Source: Pseudoduganella namucuonensis | GTDB taxonomy: Bacteria > Pseudomonadota > Gammaproteobacteria > Burkholderiales > Burkholderiaceae_D | Direction of reading: 5' to 3' | NCBI RefSeq assembly: GCF_900116645.1 | Contig: NZ_FPBO01000029.1 | Location: 1-64,000 of the forward strand | Length of the DNA: 64,000 nt | Part shown: positions 28,217-36,978 of the stretch, in pieces | How positions within the stretch are numbered: position 1 is the stretch's first letter | How the letters are laid out: each line of letters opens with the position of its first letter | The notes under the pieces: model-generated | Database searches by the model: none | Told to the model about the DNA's origin: nothing | Seen by the model: only the letters and a program-made list of their open reading frames with translations | Translations under genes and position numbers: made by a program

Positions 28217-31200
28217 ATGAGAATACTTAGATTTGACGTTTCATTCAGGCGTCTTGCCTCAATGGTCATTTCGGCAAGCATGGTCGCGACACTCGTACCA
28301 TTGCCGGGGGGCGTCGCGCAGGCCGCGGACACCATTCAAACCTTGGCCACCAGTTATCAGCCGACGATCAACGAAGCGATCGATGCCAGCGGCTTCAAGC
28401 ATCCCGGCATGGGATTTACCAAGGAAACCCTTGAAAACGTGAGGACCCAGGTTCGGGCGCAGCAAGAACCCTGGAATACCTATTTCAATAGCATGCTTGG
28501 GTCCGGCTCCGCCTCGAAGACGCCGACGATCAAGAACGTCAGCGGCGATCCCACCAAGCCGCGCCTCTACGGCCTCACGTCGCAAGGGGATCAAACCCTG
28601 TTCATTGCCGATGCGCTGGTGGCCTACACCCAGGCCATCTTGTACTACGTGACCGGCGACGAGACCTATCGCGGCAACGCGATGCGCATCATCCGCCTGT
28701 ACGCGCAGATGGACCCGACACGCTACTCGTACTACACCGATGCGCACATTCACACCGGCATTCCACTGAGCCGCATGACGGCGGCGGCGGAAATCCTGCG
28801 CTACACCAGCACGCAGACGCCCGCGCTGGCGTGGACGGACGACGACACCCTCAATTTCACGAACAACCTGGTCATCCCGGTCATGCAGACCTACAACTCC
28901 TGCAATTGCCGCTTCATGAACCAGCATCTCTACACGACCCTCGCCAAGATGTCGGGCGCCATCTTCACCGGCAACCGGGAAGAGTATGACCGGGCCGTCG
29001 AGTGGTTCACCGTCAACAAGGACGCGGTGGACCAGGGGCAGACAGGCTCCATCAAGCAATTGTTCCGCCTGGTGACCAAGAACGACCTGACCGGCGAGGC
29101 TGTCACGCCCGCCGTGCAGCACGTCGAGATGGGCCGCGACCAGGCCCACGGCGCCGGCGACATCACGAACGCGCAAATCCTGTCGCGCCTCATGATGGGC
29201 CAGGGCACCAAGGTCGATCCGGTCCTTGGCACCCCGTCGACGGCCCCGGATGCCGTTGGCCCCTATGAATTCCTGGATGACCGCATTTTCAAGGCCGCGG
29301 AGCTATTCGGCACCTTTATGCAGGGCTACGACATCCCCTGGGTGCCAACCGCGTCGCACACCGACGCCGACGGCAACCCGACCGTCGTCTACCGCGATCT
29401 GTCCGGCTACTACCGCGGGCGGATAGGCCAGAACACATGGGAATCGTTCTACTACTACAAGTACGTCCGCAACATGAACATGGAGCAGGCCTCGCCCGGT
29501 TTCACCCGTTTTTTCAGCACCCGCAACGGTTATAACTGGGATGCCGTCGACGGCGGCGGCGATTTCTGGTTGTTCATCCCGGCCGCCGCGGCCAGCGAGG
29601 GCAGCAAGTACCTGGCGATGAGCCCCGTCGATCCCTATCGCGAAGTCGATTGGCACTTCACGCCGCGCGACGCCCATTCCCAGGTCATGACGGACACGAC
29701 CGCTTCCTACATCCGCACCACGGCCACCGAGGCGGGCAGCAAGTACGTTGTCTATGGTTACGGCTACGGCACGGGCAGCCTTTCCCTCAGGATCCGCACC
29801 AACGGCGTCGCCACCATGGAAGCCTTCTACTCAACGATCCAGCTGCCGAACACCAATGGCCAGTGGATGTACGTCAACTTCCCGGGCTCGCTGATTGACT
29901 TCCTGGAGGTCACGATCAAGGGTGCCGGCACCACGGTGGACTTCGACCACATCAATGTCAACGGCGGCAGTCTCAGCCTGCCCACCTTCAACGCCGGGAA
30001 CGCCGAGCTGAGCATTTACAGCTACGTCGGCACCAGCCAAACGGTGAGCACCAGCTTCGCGGCGACCGATTCGAACCCGGCGGCGACGCTGACCTACCAG
30101 ATCGACCACCTGCCGCCCGGCGCCAGTTTCAACACCAGCACCGGCGCGTTCTCGTGGCTGCCAAACCAGGCCGGCACCCACTCCTTCGTGGTCCAGGCCA
30201 GCGACGGCACGACCATCACGAGCAAGCGCTTCTCTGTGATCGTGGGCGCCGATCGCCAAGCGACGGTCAATCTCCTGAATGGCGTTTATGCCCCGAATTC
30301 CTTGTACGTCAGCTCGACCCTGGCCACTTACAATGCCGCCAACAACGACATCGCGAGCGTGATCTCGAGTGCGACCGATGAGGTGTTCTTCCAGAAGCTG
30401 GCAACCCTGAGGTCGGCCTTGGAAGACTTGCAACTGCTGACGCCGGTGATCGCCGACGGCAGCATGAATTACGCCAAGATGCTGCTCCCCGCCTCCACCT
30501 TCAAGAATGAGGCGTTCAAGGCGCTCGACGACGATTCCGACAGCTTCGTGTATTTCGGCTGGGCGGCGGGCAATCGGGTCCATACCCTCGACTTCGGACC
30601 GAGCTTCAAGATTTCGGCAACCGCCTTTGCCTTGCAAGCGCGTCAGAGCTTCCCCGAGCGTGTCGGCGACACGACGGTGTACGGCTCCAACGACAACGCG
30701 AACTGGACGCGACTGACGCCGGGCCAGACCGTGGTGACGGAAGACTTGCAGCACCTGCCGGTCTCCGGTGAGCTGCACAACCAGCGCTTCCGCTTCATCA
30801 AGATCGCGATGTCCGCGAATTCCATCCTCGAACTGGCCGAGTTCCACATCTTCGGCACCCGCTACGAGACGGTGAACGCGATCGCGTCCGTGACCATGAG
30901 CTCGGATCAGGCGCTGCGCAGGCGCGTAATCCCGGGCAACACGGTCAAGGTGAACTTCGTCTCGACCGAGCCGATCAACAACGTCAACGTCACCATCCAG
31001 GGACAAGCCGCGACGGTGACGACGGCGGACAACCTGAACTGGACCGCGAGCGCGGTGATCAACGCCACGGCGGCGCCCGGCAACGTGGGCTTTCTGCTGA
31101 ACTACAAGACGGCCGCCGGCCTCGACGCCGAACCGACCATCTTCACGACGGACGGCAGCGGGGTGTACATCGCCGACCAGACCAATTTCATCGGCAACCT

Positions 31201-33217
31201 CACGACGATCACCACCGTGAGCGATTCGAGCGGCCGCAACGCGGTCGACGCGGTCAACACCGCCAACCTGCTGTTAGACAGCAACCTGAACACGTCCACC
31301 GATTACCGCCTCAATGGCGCCGGCTGGGGCGCCTGGGTGGAGTTCGACTTCCGCGGCGGCGGCACCGTGAGCCTGTCGCGCGTCGAGATCATCGCCCGTC
31401 CGGACCAGGTGGCCCGCATCAACGGCGCCTTCGTGCAAGGCTCGAACGACAGGACGACCTGGGACACGATCACCAACAATGCTGGCAACACGGCCGATTG
31501 GCAGACGCTGTGGGCCAACAGCGCCACGCCGTACCGCTATGTGCGCGTCACCAACGGCAACAATTGGGTGGGCAATATGTCGGAACTGCGCCTGTACGGC
31601 ATCGTCAAGTCGAGCGCGCAGATAGCGACGGCGTCGATCTCGTCGGCGCAATCGCTCAGCCCCGCGTCTGCGCTGAACAAGCGTGTTGTCGCCGGGAACA
31701 CCGTCAAGCTGACGTTCACGGCGAAGGCGGCCATCACCGACGTCACGGCCACGATCCATGGCCAGGCGGCGACGGTCACCACCACGGACAACGTCAACTT
31801 CACGGCGACCGCGGTCCTGGCCCAAAGCGTGGCTGCGGGCAAGGTCAACTTCGCCGTCAATTACAAGATGGCGGATGGTTCGGCCGGCTACCCGGCCACG
31901 GCCACGACGGACGGCAGTGGAGCCTACGTGGTGGATGAATCGGACCTGATCCGCAACATCTCGACCGTGGCCACCTTGATCGATTCGACGGTGAACCGTA
32001 GCGCCGCGGTGACCAAGTCCAATGTTGATGCGCTGTTCGACGGCAATATCTTCTCCGCCTCGGATTTCCGCATCGGTAGTAACAACAGCGGTATTGGCAG
32101 TTACATCATCTTCGACTTCAAGGCCGGCAACCAGGTCAACCTGACGAGTGTCGAACTGCTGGCGCGCCAGGACCAGACCCTCCGCGCGAAAAGCACCGTG
32201 TTCCAGGGTTCCAACGACGGCTCTACCTGGACCGCGATCACGAACGCCGCCGCGCAAGCACAGGACTGGCAGACGTTCGCGGTGGGCAGCGCGGTACCGT
32301 ATCGCTACATTCGCATCTACAACCCGACCAACTGGGTCGGCAACCTGGCGGAAGTGCGGCTGCACGGCTCGCTGCACGGCGCGGACACCACAGCGCCTGC
32401 CACGCAGGCCGACGCCCCCGGCGGCGCCGTCAACAAGGACACGACCGTGACCCTGAGCGCCACCGATACGGGCTCGGGCGTGCAAGCTACCTACTATGCC
32501 GTCGACGGCGGCGCCCAGCGGACCGGCAACGCCATCCTGTTCAACACAGAAGGCAACCACTCGCTGGTGTACTGGAGCGTGGACTGGGCCGGCAACATCG
32601 AGCCCCAGCGCAGCGCGTCCGTGAGGATCGACAAGACGGCTCCCGTCACCACCGCGACGGCCAGCCAGGCCGCGCCGGCCAGCGGCTGGTACTCGGGCGA
32701 CGTGTCGCTGGCGCTGTCGGTGGCGGCGGACGGCGGCTCGCCGGCCGCGGCGACCCACTACACCGTGGACGGCGGCGCGCAGCAGACCGGCAACACGGTC
32801 GCGCTGAGCGCCAAGGGCACCCACACCGTGAGCTACTGGAGCGTGGACCAGGCCGGCAACACCGAGCAAGCCCGCTCGCTGACGGTGAACATCGGCCCGA
32901 TCGACCTGGGCGCCAGCGTGAAGATGACGCAGCAGGGCGCGACCCTGAACCGCGCCACCGGCAAGTATGTCGGCGGCATGACGCTCACCAACACGACGGG
33001 CTCGACCTTGACCGGTCCGCTGACGCTCAGGCTGAACGGCCTGGGCAACGGCTTGGTGCTCGACAACGCCACCGGCATGGACGCCGCCGGCGCGCCGTAC
33101 GTCGCCCTGGCCAACCCGCTCGCCCCCGGCTCGTCGGTCACCGTGAACCTCACGTTCTCGAACCCCAACCGCGCCCCCGTCACCTACTCGGCGCAGCTGT
33201 TCCGCGGCCAACCTTAA
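28217..33217 (+). CDS. Large secreted alginate-lyase-fold protein with discoidin and cadherin-like repeats
   Basis: This is a 1666-residue multidomain secreted protein. After a signal peptide (cut near 'GVAQA', residue 36) comes an alpha/alpha-toroid of the alginate_lyase type to about residue 480, with a 'MGRDQAH' motif shared with the lyase at 36979. A beta-sandwich and a putative-Ig domain ('LPPGASFNTSTGAFSWLP') follow. Three F5/8 type C (discoidin) modules lie at about 750-890, 1000-1140 and 1240-1390, alternating with short beta-modules ('VVAGNTVKLTF'). Two OmpL47/chitobiase-type repeats ('YYAVDGGAQ', 'HYTVDGGAQ') come near 1400-1570, then a C-terminal beta-domain. AAGGAGC precedes the ATG. 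It is probably a polysaccharide lyase with several sugar-binding modules; the substrate is not evident. Confidence 0.75.
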   Translation: MRILRFDVSFRRLASMVISASMVATLVPLPGGVAQAADTIQTLATSYQPTINEAIDASGFKHPGMGFTKETLENVRTQVRAQQEPWNTYFNSMLGSGSASKTPTIKNVSGDPTKPRLYGLTSQGDQTLFIADALVAYTQAILYYVTGDETYRGNAMRIIRLYAQMDPTRYSYYTDAHIHTGIPLSRMTAAAEILRYTSTQTPALAWTDDDTLNFTNNLVIPVMQTYNSCNCRFMNQHLYTTLAKMSGAIFTGNREEYDRAVEWFTVNKDAVDQGQTGSIKQLFRLVTKNDLTGEAVTPAVQHVEMGRDQAHGAGDITNAQILSRLMMGQGTKVDPVLGTPSTAPDAVGPYEFLDDRIFKAAELFGTFMQGYDIPWVPTASHTDADGNPTVVYRDLSGYYRGRIGQNTWESFYYYKYVRNMNMEQASPGFTRFFSTRNGYNWDAVDGGGDFWLFIPAAAASEGSKYLAMSPVDPYREVDWHFTPRDAHSQVMTDTTASYIRTTATEAGSKYVVYGYGYGTGSLSLRIRTNGVATMEAFYSTIQLPNTNGQWMYVNFPGSLIDFLEVTIKGAGTTVDFDHINVNGGSLSLPTFNAGNAELSIYSYVGTSQTVSTSFAATDSNPAATLTYQIDHLPPGASFNTSTGAFSWLPNQAGTHSFVVQASDGTTITSKRFSVIVGADRQATVNLLNGVYAPNSLYVSSTLATYNAANNDIASVISSATDEVFFQKLATLRSALEDLQLLTPVIADGSMNYAKMLLPASTFKNEAFKALDDDSDSFVYFGWAAGNRVHTLDFGPSFKISATAFALQARQSFPERVGDTTVYGSNDNANWTRLTPGQTVVTEDLQHLPVSGELHNQRFRFIKIAMSANSILELAEFHIFGTRYETVNAIASVTMSSDQALRRRVIPGNTVKVNFVSTEPINNVNVTIQGQAATVTTADNLNWTASAVINATAAPGNVGFLLNYKTAAGLDAEPTIFTTDGSGVYIADQTNFIGNLTTITTVSDSSGRNAVDAVNTANLLLDSNLNTSTDYRLNGAGWGAWVEFDFRGGGTVSLSRVEIIARPDQVARINGAFVQGSNDRTTWDTITNNAGNTADWQTLWANSATPYRYVRVTNGNNWVGNMSELRLYGIVKSSAQIATASISSAQSLSPASALNKRVVAGNTVKLTFTAKAAITDVTATIHGQAATVTTTDNVNFTATAVLAQSVAAGKVNFAVNYKMADGSAGYPATATTDGSGAYVVDESDLIRNISTVATLIDSTVNRSAAVTKSNVDALFDGNIFSASDFRIGSNNSGIGSYIIFDFKAGNQVNLTSVELLARQDQTLRAKSTVFQGSNDGSTWTAITNAAAQAQDWQTFAVGSAVPYRYIRIYNPTNWVGNLAEVRLHGSLHGADTTAPATQADAPGGAVNKDTTVTLSATDTGSGVQATYYAVDGGAQRTGNAILFNTEGNHSLVYWSVDWAGNIEPQRSASVRIDKTAPVTTATASQAAPASGWYSGDVSLALSVAADGGSPAAATHYTVDGGAQQTGNTVALSAKGTHTVSYWSVDQAGNTEQARSLTVNIGPIDLGASVKMTQQGATLNRATGKYVGGMTLTNTTGSTLTGPLTLRLNGLGNGLVLDNATGMDAAGAPYVALANPLAPGSSVTVNLTFSNPNRAPVTYSAQLFRGQP

Positions 33218-33229
33218 GGAGGATTCACC

Positions 33230-33883
33230 ATGCACATCAAACACAAGACCGCATCCCTCCTGCGCCGCGCGGCGCTGGCCCTGGCGCTGGCGGCGGGCTG
33301 CGGCCTGGCCTCGGCCGGCGTCGTCCACGTGACGATCGACACCGCGTCCTTCGGCGCCGCCAGCGGCTTCCTGGACATGAACCTCGGCGCCAGCGGCGAC
33401 ATGCCGCTGGCGACGGCGACGGTGACCAACCTGGTCGGCTTCCAGAGCTCGCCCTATATCGACTCCTGGGGCGTGACCGCGGTCGCCGGCGGCTGGCGCT
33501 TCCGCAACGACACGTCGAACGACCTGTTCCAGTCCGTGGATTTCGGCGGCGTGCTGTCGTTCGACCTCACCTTCGCGGGCGCGGTCGATCCGATGACGAA
33601 TTACATCTCGAAATTCGTCGTGTCGGCGTTCGGCAGTGACGGCTTCACGCCGCTCGGCCACTACGATCCGGTGACCGGGGCCCTGGCGGAATTCGCCTGG
33701 ACCCCCGGCCTCGCCGCCGGCGCGGATGGCCACATCTTCGCCAACCTCTCGGATCCGCACGTCACGGCGGTCCCCGAACCGGCGCCGTTCCTGCTGATCG
33801 GCATCGGCTGCGCCGCCCTGGCGCTGAGGCGGCGCCGGACCGCCGGACGCGGGCGTTCCATTCGACACCTGGCCGCGTCATGA
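33230..33883 (+). CDS. PEP-CTERM sorting-domain protein
   Basis: This 217-residue secreted protein has an N-terminal signal peptide (cut near 'GLASAG') and a beta-rich middle. The classical PEP-CTERM tail is 'VPEPAPFLLIGIGCAALAL' followed by an arginine cluster. Such tails are recognised by exosortase (EpsH), processed and linked to exopolysaccharide assembly. It starts 12 bases after the large lyase-like gene, with an AAGGAGG site, and its stop overlaps the GH97 start (ATGA), so the three genes form one operon. Its role may be to hold degradative proteins near the surface matrix; that is speculation. No exosortase gene is in the window. Confidence 0.88.
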   Translation: MHIKHKTASLLRRAALALALAAGCGLASAGVVHVTIDTASFGAASGFLDMNLGASGDMPLATATVTNLVGFQSSPYIDSWGVTAVAGGWRFRNDTSNDLFQSVDFGGVLSFDLTFAGAVDPMTNYISKFVVSAFGSDGFTPLGHYDPVTGALAEFAWTPGLAAGADGHIFANLSDPHVTAVPEPAPFLLIGIGCAALALRRRRTAGRGRSIRHLAAS

Positions 33884-35814
33884 GGAAACCGCGTTTGACT
33901 TCGACGGCGGCGGCGGTCGCGTCGGTTCTGTTGCCGGCGGCTTGGGCTTGCGCCGCGCCGGCGATCGTCTCGTCCCCGGATGGGCGCGTCGCCATCCGGA
34001 TCGAGGAGGACGGCAGCCGGTTCTCGATCTCGCGCGGCGGCGACGCCGTCATCGCGTCGTCGCCGCTGGGCCTCGAACTCGACGGCGCGCCGGCTTTCGG
34101 CGCCCTCGCGCTGGAACGGCGCGACGACGTCGAGGTCGACCGGACCATTCCGCTGGTGGCCACCAAGGCCGCCGAGGCGCGCGACCGCTATCGCGGCGCC
34201 ACGCTGGCGTTCCGGGAACGCGCGCCGGCCGGCCGCCGGCTGTTCGTCGACGTGCGCGCCTATGACGACGGGGTCGCGTTCCGCTACCGCCTCGATGGCG
34301 CCGAGCCGGTGCGCCTGCGCGGCGAACTGACCGCGTTCGTCCCGGCCGGCGATCCCGAATGCCTGGTGTCGCTCGCCAAGGGGGCGCACGAGGAACCCTT
34401 CGAGCGCAGGAGGGTGTCGCAGTTGCGCGAAGGCGTGGCCTACGATGTGCCGGTGGCGTGCAAGACGCCTTCCGGGCGCACCGCGTACGCCATCACCCAG
34501 GCCCATCTGGCGGATTACACCGGGGCGTCGCTGTGGCGCGAGGGCGGCGCGCTGCGGGTGCGGCTGTCGGCGCCGCCGAAGCGGCCGGCGCCTGCGTTCG
34601 TGTCCAGGACGGGGCTGACGACGGCCTGGCGCGTGGTCATGTTGGGCGACCGCGCCGGCGACCTGATCGGCTCGCACCTGGTCGGCAACCTGAATCCGGC
34701 GCCGCGGGGCGACTTCAGCTGGGTCCGGCCGGGCAAGGCGGCGTGGGACTGGTATTCGAGCCCGCTGGCCGGCATGGCGGCCGACATGGACAGCTACAAG
34801 CGGTTCATCGATTTCGCCGCCGCCGCCGGATTGCCGTACTACCTGATCGACGCGGGCTGGGCCAAGGGTTCCGCCGCCCCGGGCTGGAAGGCGCTGCCGA
34901 CCACCGACATCGGCCGCGCGGCCGACGGCATCGACATGCCCGCGCTGGCGCGCTACGCGGCCGGCAAGGGCGTGGGACTGCTGCTGTGGGCGCACTGGGA
35001 GCATGTCGCGCCGCGCATGGACGAGGTGCTCGACACCTACGCACGGTGGGGCATCAAGGGCGTCAAGATCGATTTCATGGACCGCGACGACCAGGAGATC
35101 GTCGAGTTCTACCAGCGCGTCGCCGACGCCACGGCGAAGCGCCGGCTGCTGCTCGATCTGCACGGCGCCTACGTTCCCGCCGGACTGCAGCGCACCTATC
35201 CGAACTTCATCACCCAGGAAGGCGTGCTGGGCGCGGAATGGAACAAGATGGGCAGGAAGGTCACGCCGCAACACAACCTGATGCTGCCCTACACGCGCAT
35301 GCTGGCCGGCCCGATCGACTACACGCCGGGCGGCTTCCGCAATGGCACGCCGGCCAGCTTCGCCGTGCGCGAGGCGATGCCCGAGACGCAGACCACGCGG
35401 GGCCAGGCGTTGGCGATGTATGTGGTGTACGACAGCCCGCTGCAGATGGTGTCCGACAGCCCGGACGCCTACCGTGACGCCGCCGGATTCGATTTCATCA
35501 AGCGCGTGCCGACCGCGTGGGACGAGACGCGCTTCCTGTCCGGCGAGCCGGGGCGCGACATCGTGCTGGCGCGGCGCCATGGCGGCAGCTGGTACCTCGG
35601 CGCGATGACGGCGGAGGAGGCCGGGGACGGCCGCGTCGAGCGGGTGCCGCTGGACTTCCTTCCCGCCGGCCGCTACCGCGCCACGGTGTGGGACGACGGC
35701 GGCACGCCCAACGAGGTCCGGCGCGTGGAGCGCGAGGTGACGGCCAAGGACGCGCTATCGCTGCGCCTCGCCGCGGCGGGCGGCGCGGCGGTGATCCTGG
35801 ACCCGCTGCCGTGA
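33880..35814 (+). CDS. GH97 family retaining alpha-galactosidase-type glycosidase
   Basis: This is a 644-residue secreted GH97 enzyme with a signal peptide ending 'AWACAAP'. An N-terminal beta-super-sandwich lies before the (beta/alpha)8 barrel, which carries the nucleophile D398 in 'VKIDFMDRDDQ' and the acid/base E453 in 'LGAEWNKMG'. An Asp nucleophile with a Glu 55 residues later is the pattern of the retaining branch of GH97 (alpha-galactosidase), not the inverting alpha-glucosidase SusB branch. Its start overlaps the PEP-CTERM stop by four bases. It would release terminal alpha-galactose (or similar) from hemicellulose or pectin side chains. Confidence 0.88.
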   Translation: MRKPRLTSTAAAVASVLLPAAWACAAPAIVSSPDGRVAIRIEEDGSRFSISRGGDAVIASSPLGLELDGAPAFGALALERRDDVEVDRTIPLVATKAAEARDRYRGATLAFRERAPAGRRLFVDVRAYDDGVAFRYRLDGAEPVRLRGELTAFVPAGDPECLVSLAKGAHEEPFERRRVSQLREGVAYDVPVACKTPSGRTAYAITQAHLADYTGASLWREGGALRVRLSAPPKRPAPAFVSRTGLTTAWRVVMLGDRAGDLIGSHLVGNLNPAPRGDFSWVRPGKAAWDWYSSPLAGMAADMDSYKRFIDFAAAAGLPYYLIDAGWAKGSAAPGWKALPTTDIGRAADGIDMPALARYAAGKGVGLLLWAHWEHVAPRMDEVLDTYARWGIKGVKIDFMDRDDQEIVEFYQRVADATAKRRLLLDLHGAYVPAGLQRTYPNFITQEGVLGAEWNKMGRKVTPQHNLMLPYTRMLAGPIDYTPGGFRNGTPASFAVREAMPETQTTRGQALAMYVVYDSPLQMVSDSPDAYRDAAGFDFIKRVPTAWDETRFLSGEPGRDIVLARRHGGSWYLGAMTAEEAGDGRVERVPLDFLPAGRYRATVWDDGGTPNEVRRVEREVTAKDALSLRLAAAGGAAVILDPLP

Positions 35815-35834
35815 CGCGCGGGCACGGCATGGCG

Positions 35835-36749
35835 TCACTGCGCGTGCGTCCTGCCCTCCCTGTTGCGCAGGGAGTTGAGCATGGTGGAGCGGGACGAGCG
35901 CAGGTGGATCCGCATGGCCGCCAGCGCGGCCGGAACGTCGCCGCTGGCGAGCGGGCGCAAGATGGCCAGATGCTCTTGCAGCGCGTGCCGGTTGCGCGGG
36001 ATCTCGTCGCGCTTGTCCCACTGGTAGTGGTAGTGGTACACCATGGACACCACCTCGTTCAGGTTTTCCGCGAAGCGGTTGTCCAACAGGCCGATCAAAA
36101 AGGTGTGGAACTCCCGGTCGAGGGCGGGAAATTCGGCGCGGCCCTCGGCCGGTTCCCCGGCCAGCGCCTCGTGGCGCGCCAGCAGTTCGTCCAGCCGGGC
36201 GAACACCGGGTCGCCCGGGGGCAGGGCGGCGATGCGTTCGATCGACTTCAATTCGAACATTTCGCGCGCCTCCCCCAGCTCCTGCGCGTACTTGGTGTCG
36301 AACGCGCACAGGCGCCAGCCGCCGCGCGGGTTCTTCGAGATCAGGCCGTTGCGCGAGAAGCCGATCAGGAATTCGCGCACCGCGATCGTGCTCACGCCGG
36401 CCGCGCGCGACAGCTCGGCCTCGGTGAATTCGGCCCCCGGCGGCAGGTCGCGCTCGTAGATGCGCTCCATCAGCACTTGCTGCAGCTGTTCCGTGGCGCT
36501 GTGCAGTTCCGACACGTCGAAGTAATCGTCCGGCCTGGGTTTGCGCAGCAGATAGCGCTCCTTCATGCTCGCGACCAGTCCATGCTCGGCCAGGTGGCGC
36601 AGCGCGCCGCGCACGGCGGTGCGGCTGCTCTCGGCGATCTCGGCCATCCGCGTTTCGCTGGGCAAGGGGGCGCCGATGTCCAGATGGTTGGCGGCGTGGT
36701 CGAGAAGCAGATTGATGCTGCGCCGGGTGGTGGTGGGGGGCTTGGCCAT
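35835..36749 (-). CDS. GntR-family regulator with two winged-helix regions and FCD domain
   Basis: This 304-residue protein has two winged-helix segments. The first is at about residues 10-65 ('LPSETRMAEIAESSRTAVRG'). The second is at about 85-150 ('LPPGAEFTEAELSRAAGVS', 'VREFLIGFSRNGLI'), followed by an FCD all-helical sensor from about 160 to 290. Ordinary GntR/FCD proteins have only one DNA-binding module of about 70 residues, so this is an unusual duplicated form. It is divergent from the Tat lyase-like gene at 36979 and convergent with GH97, and it most likely controls the former. The ATG at 36749 lacks a strong ribosome-binding site. Confidence 0.85.
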   Translation of the reverse strand: MAKPPTTTRRSINLLLDHAANHLDIGAPLPSETRMAEIAESSRTAVRGALRHLAEHGLVASMKERYLLRKPRPDDYFDVSELHSATEQLQQVLMERIYERDLPPGAEFTEAELSRAAGVSTIAVREFLIGFSRNGLISKNPRGGWRLCAFDTKYAQELGEAREMFELKSIERIAALPPGDPVFARLDELLARHEALAGEPAEGRAEFPALDREFHTFLIGLLDNRFAENLNEVVSMVYHYHYQWDKRDEIPRNRHALQEHLAILRPLASGDVPAALAAMRIHLRSSRSTMLNSLRNREGRTHAQ

Positions 36750-36978
36750 TTTCTTGTAGCGGGGCGCCGTTGCGGCGTGGAAGCGAAGGAACGCTATTTT
36801 ACCTCCAAGCCCGCGCCACCCGCCCGGGCCGGCGTCGCCATACCAATGTCGTGAAAGTTCTTAATGTATTGAATGCAATTTCTTGGCGGCGCCGGCGAAA
36901 CCGGCGCGCCCATCCCGCCCCGGCACCCGCCGGATCAAGTTGTTCCCAGACAGCAGTTCAACCCCGGAGTGAAGAAAT

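Noticed and set aside
31274-33868. An 864-codon minus-strand frame opposite the large lyase-like gene and the PEP-CTERM gene
   Set aside because: Low-complexity Gly/Arg/Val translation, crosses two real genes, no motifs.
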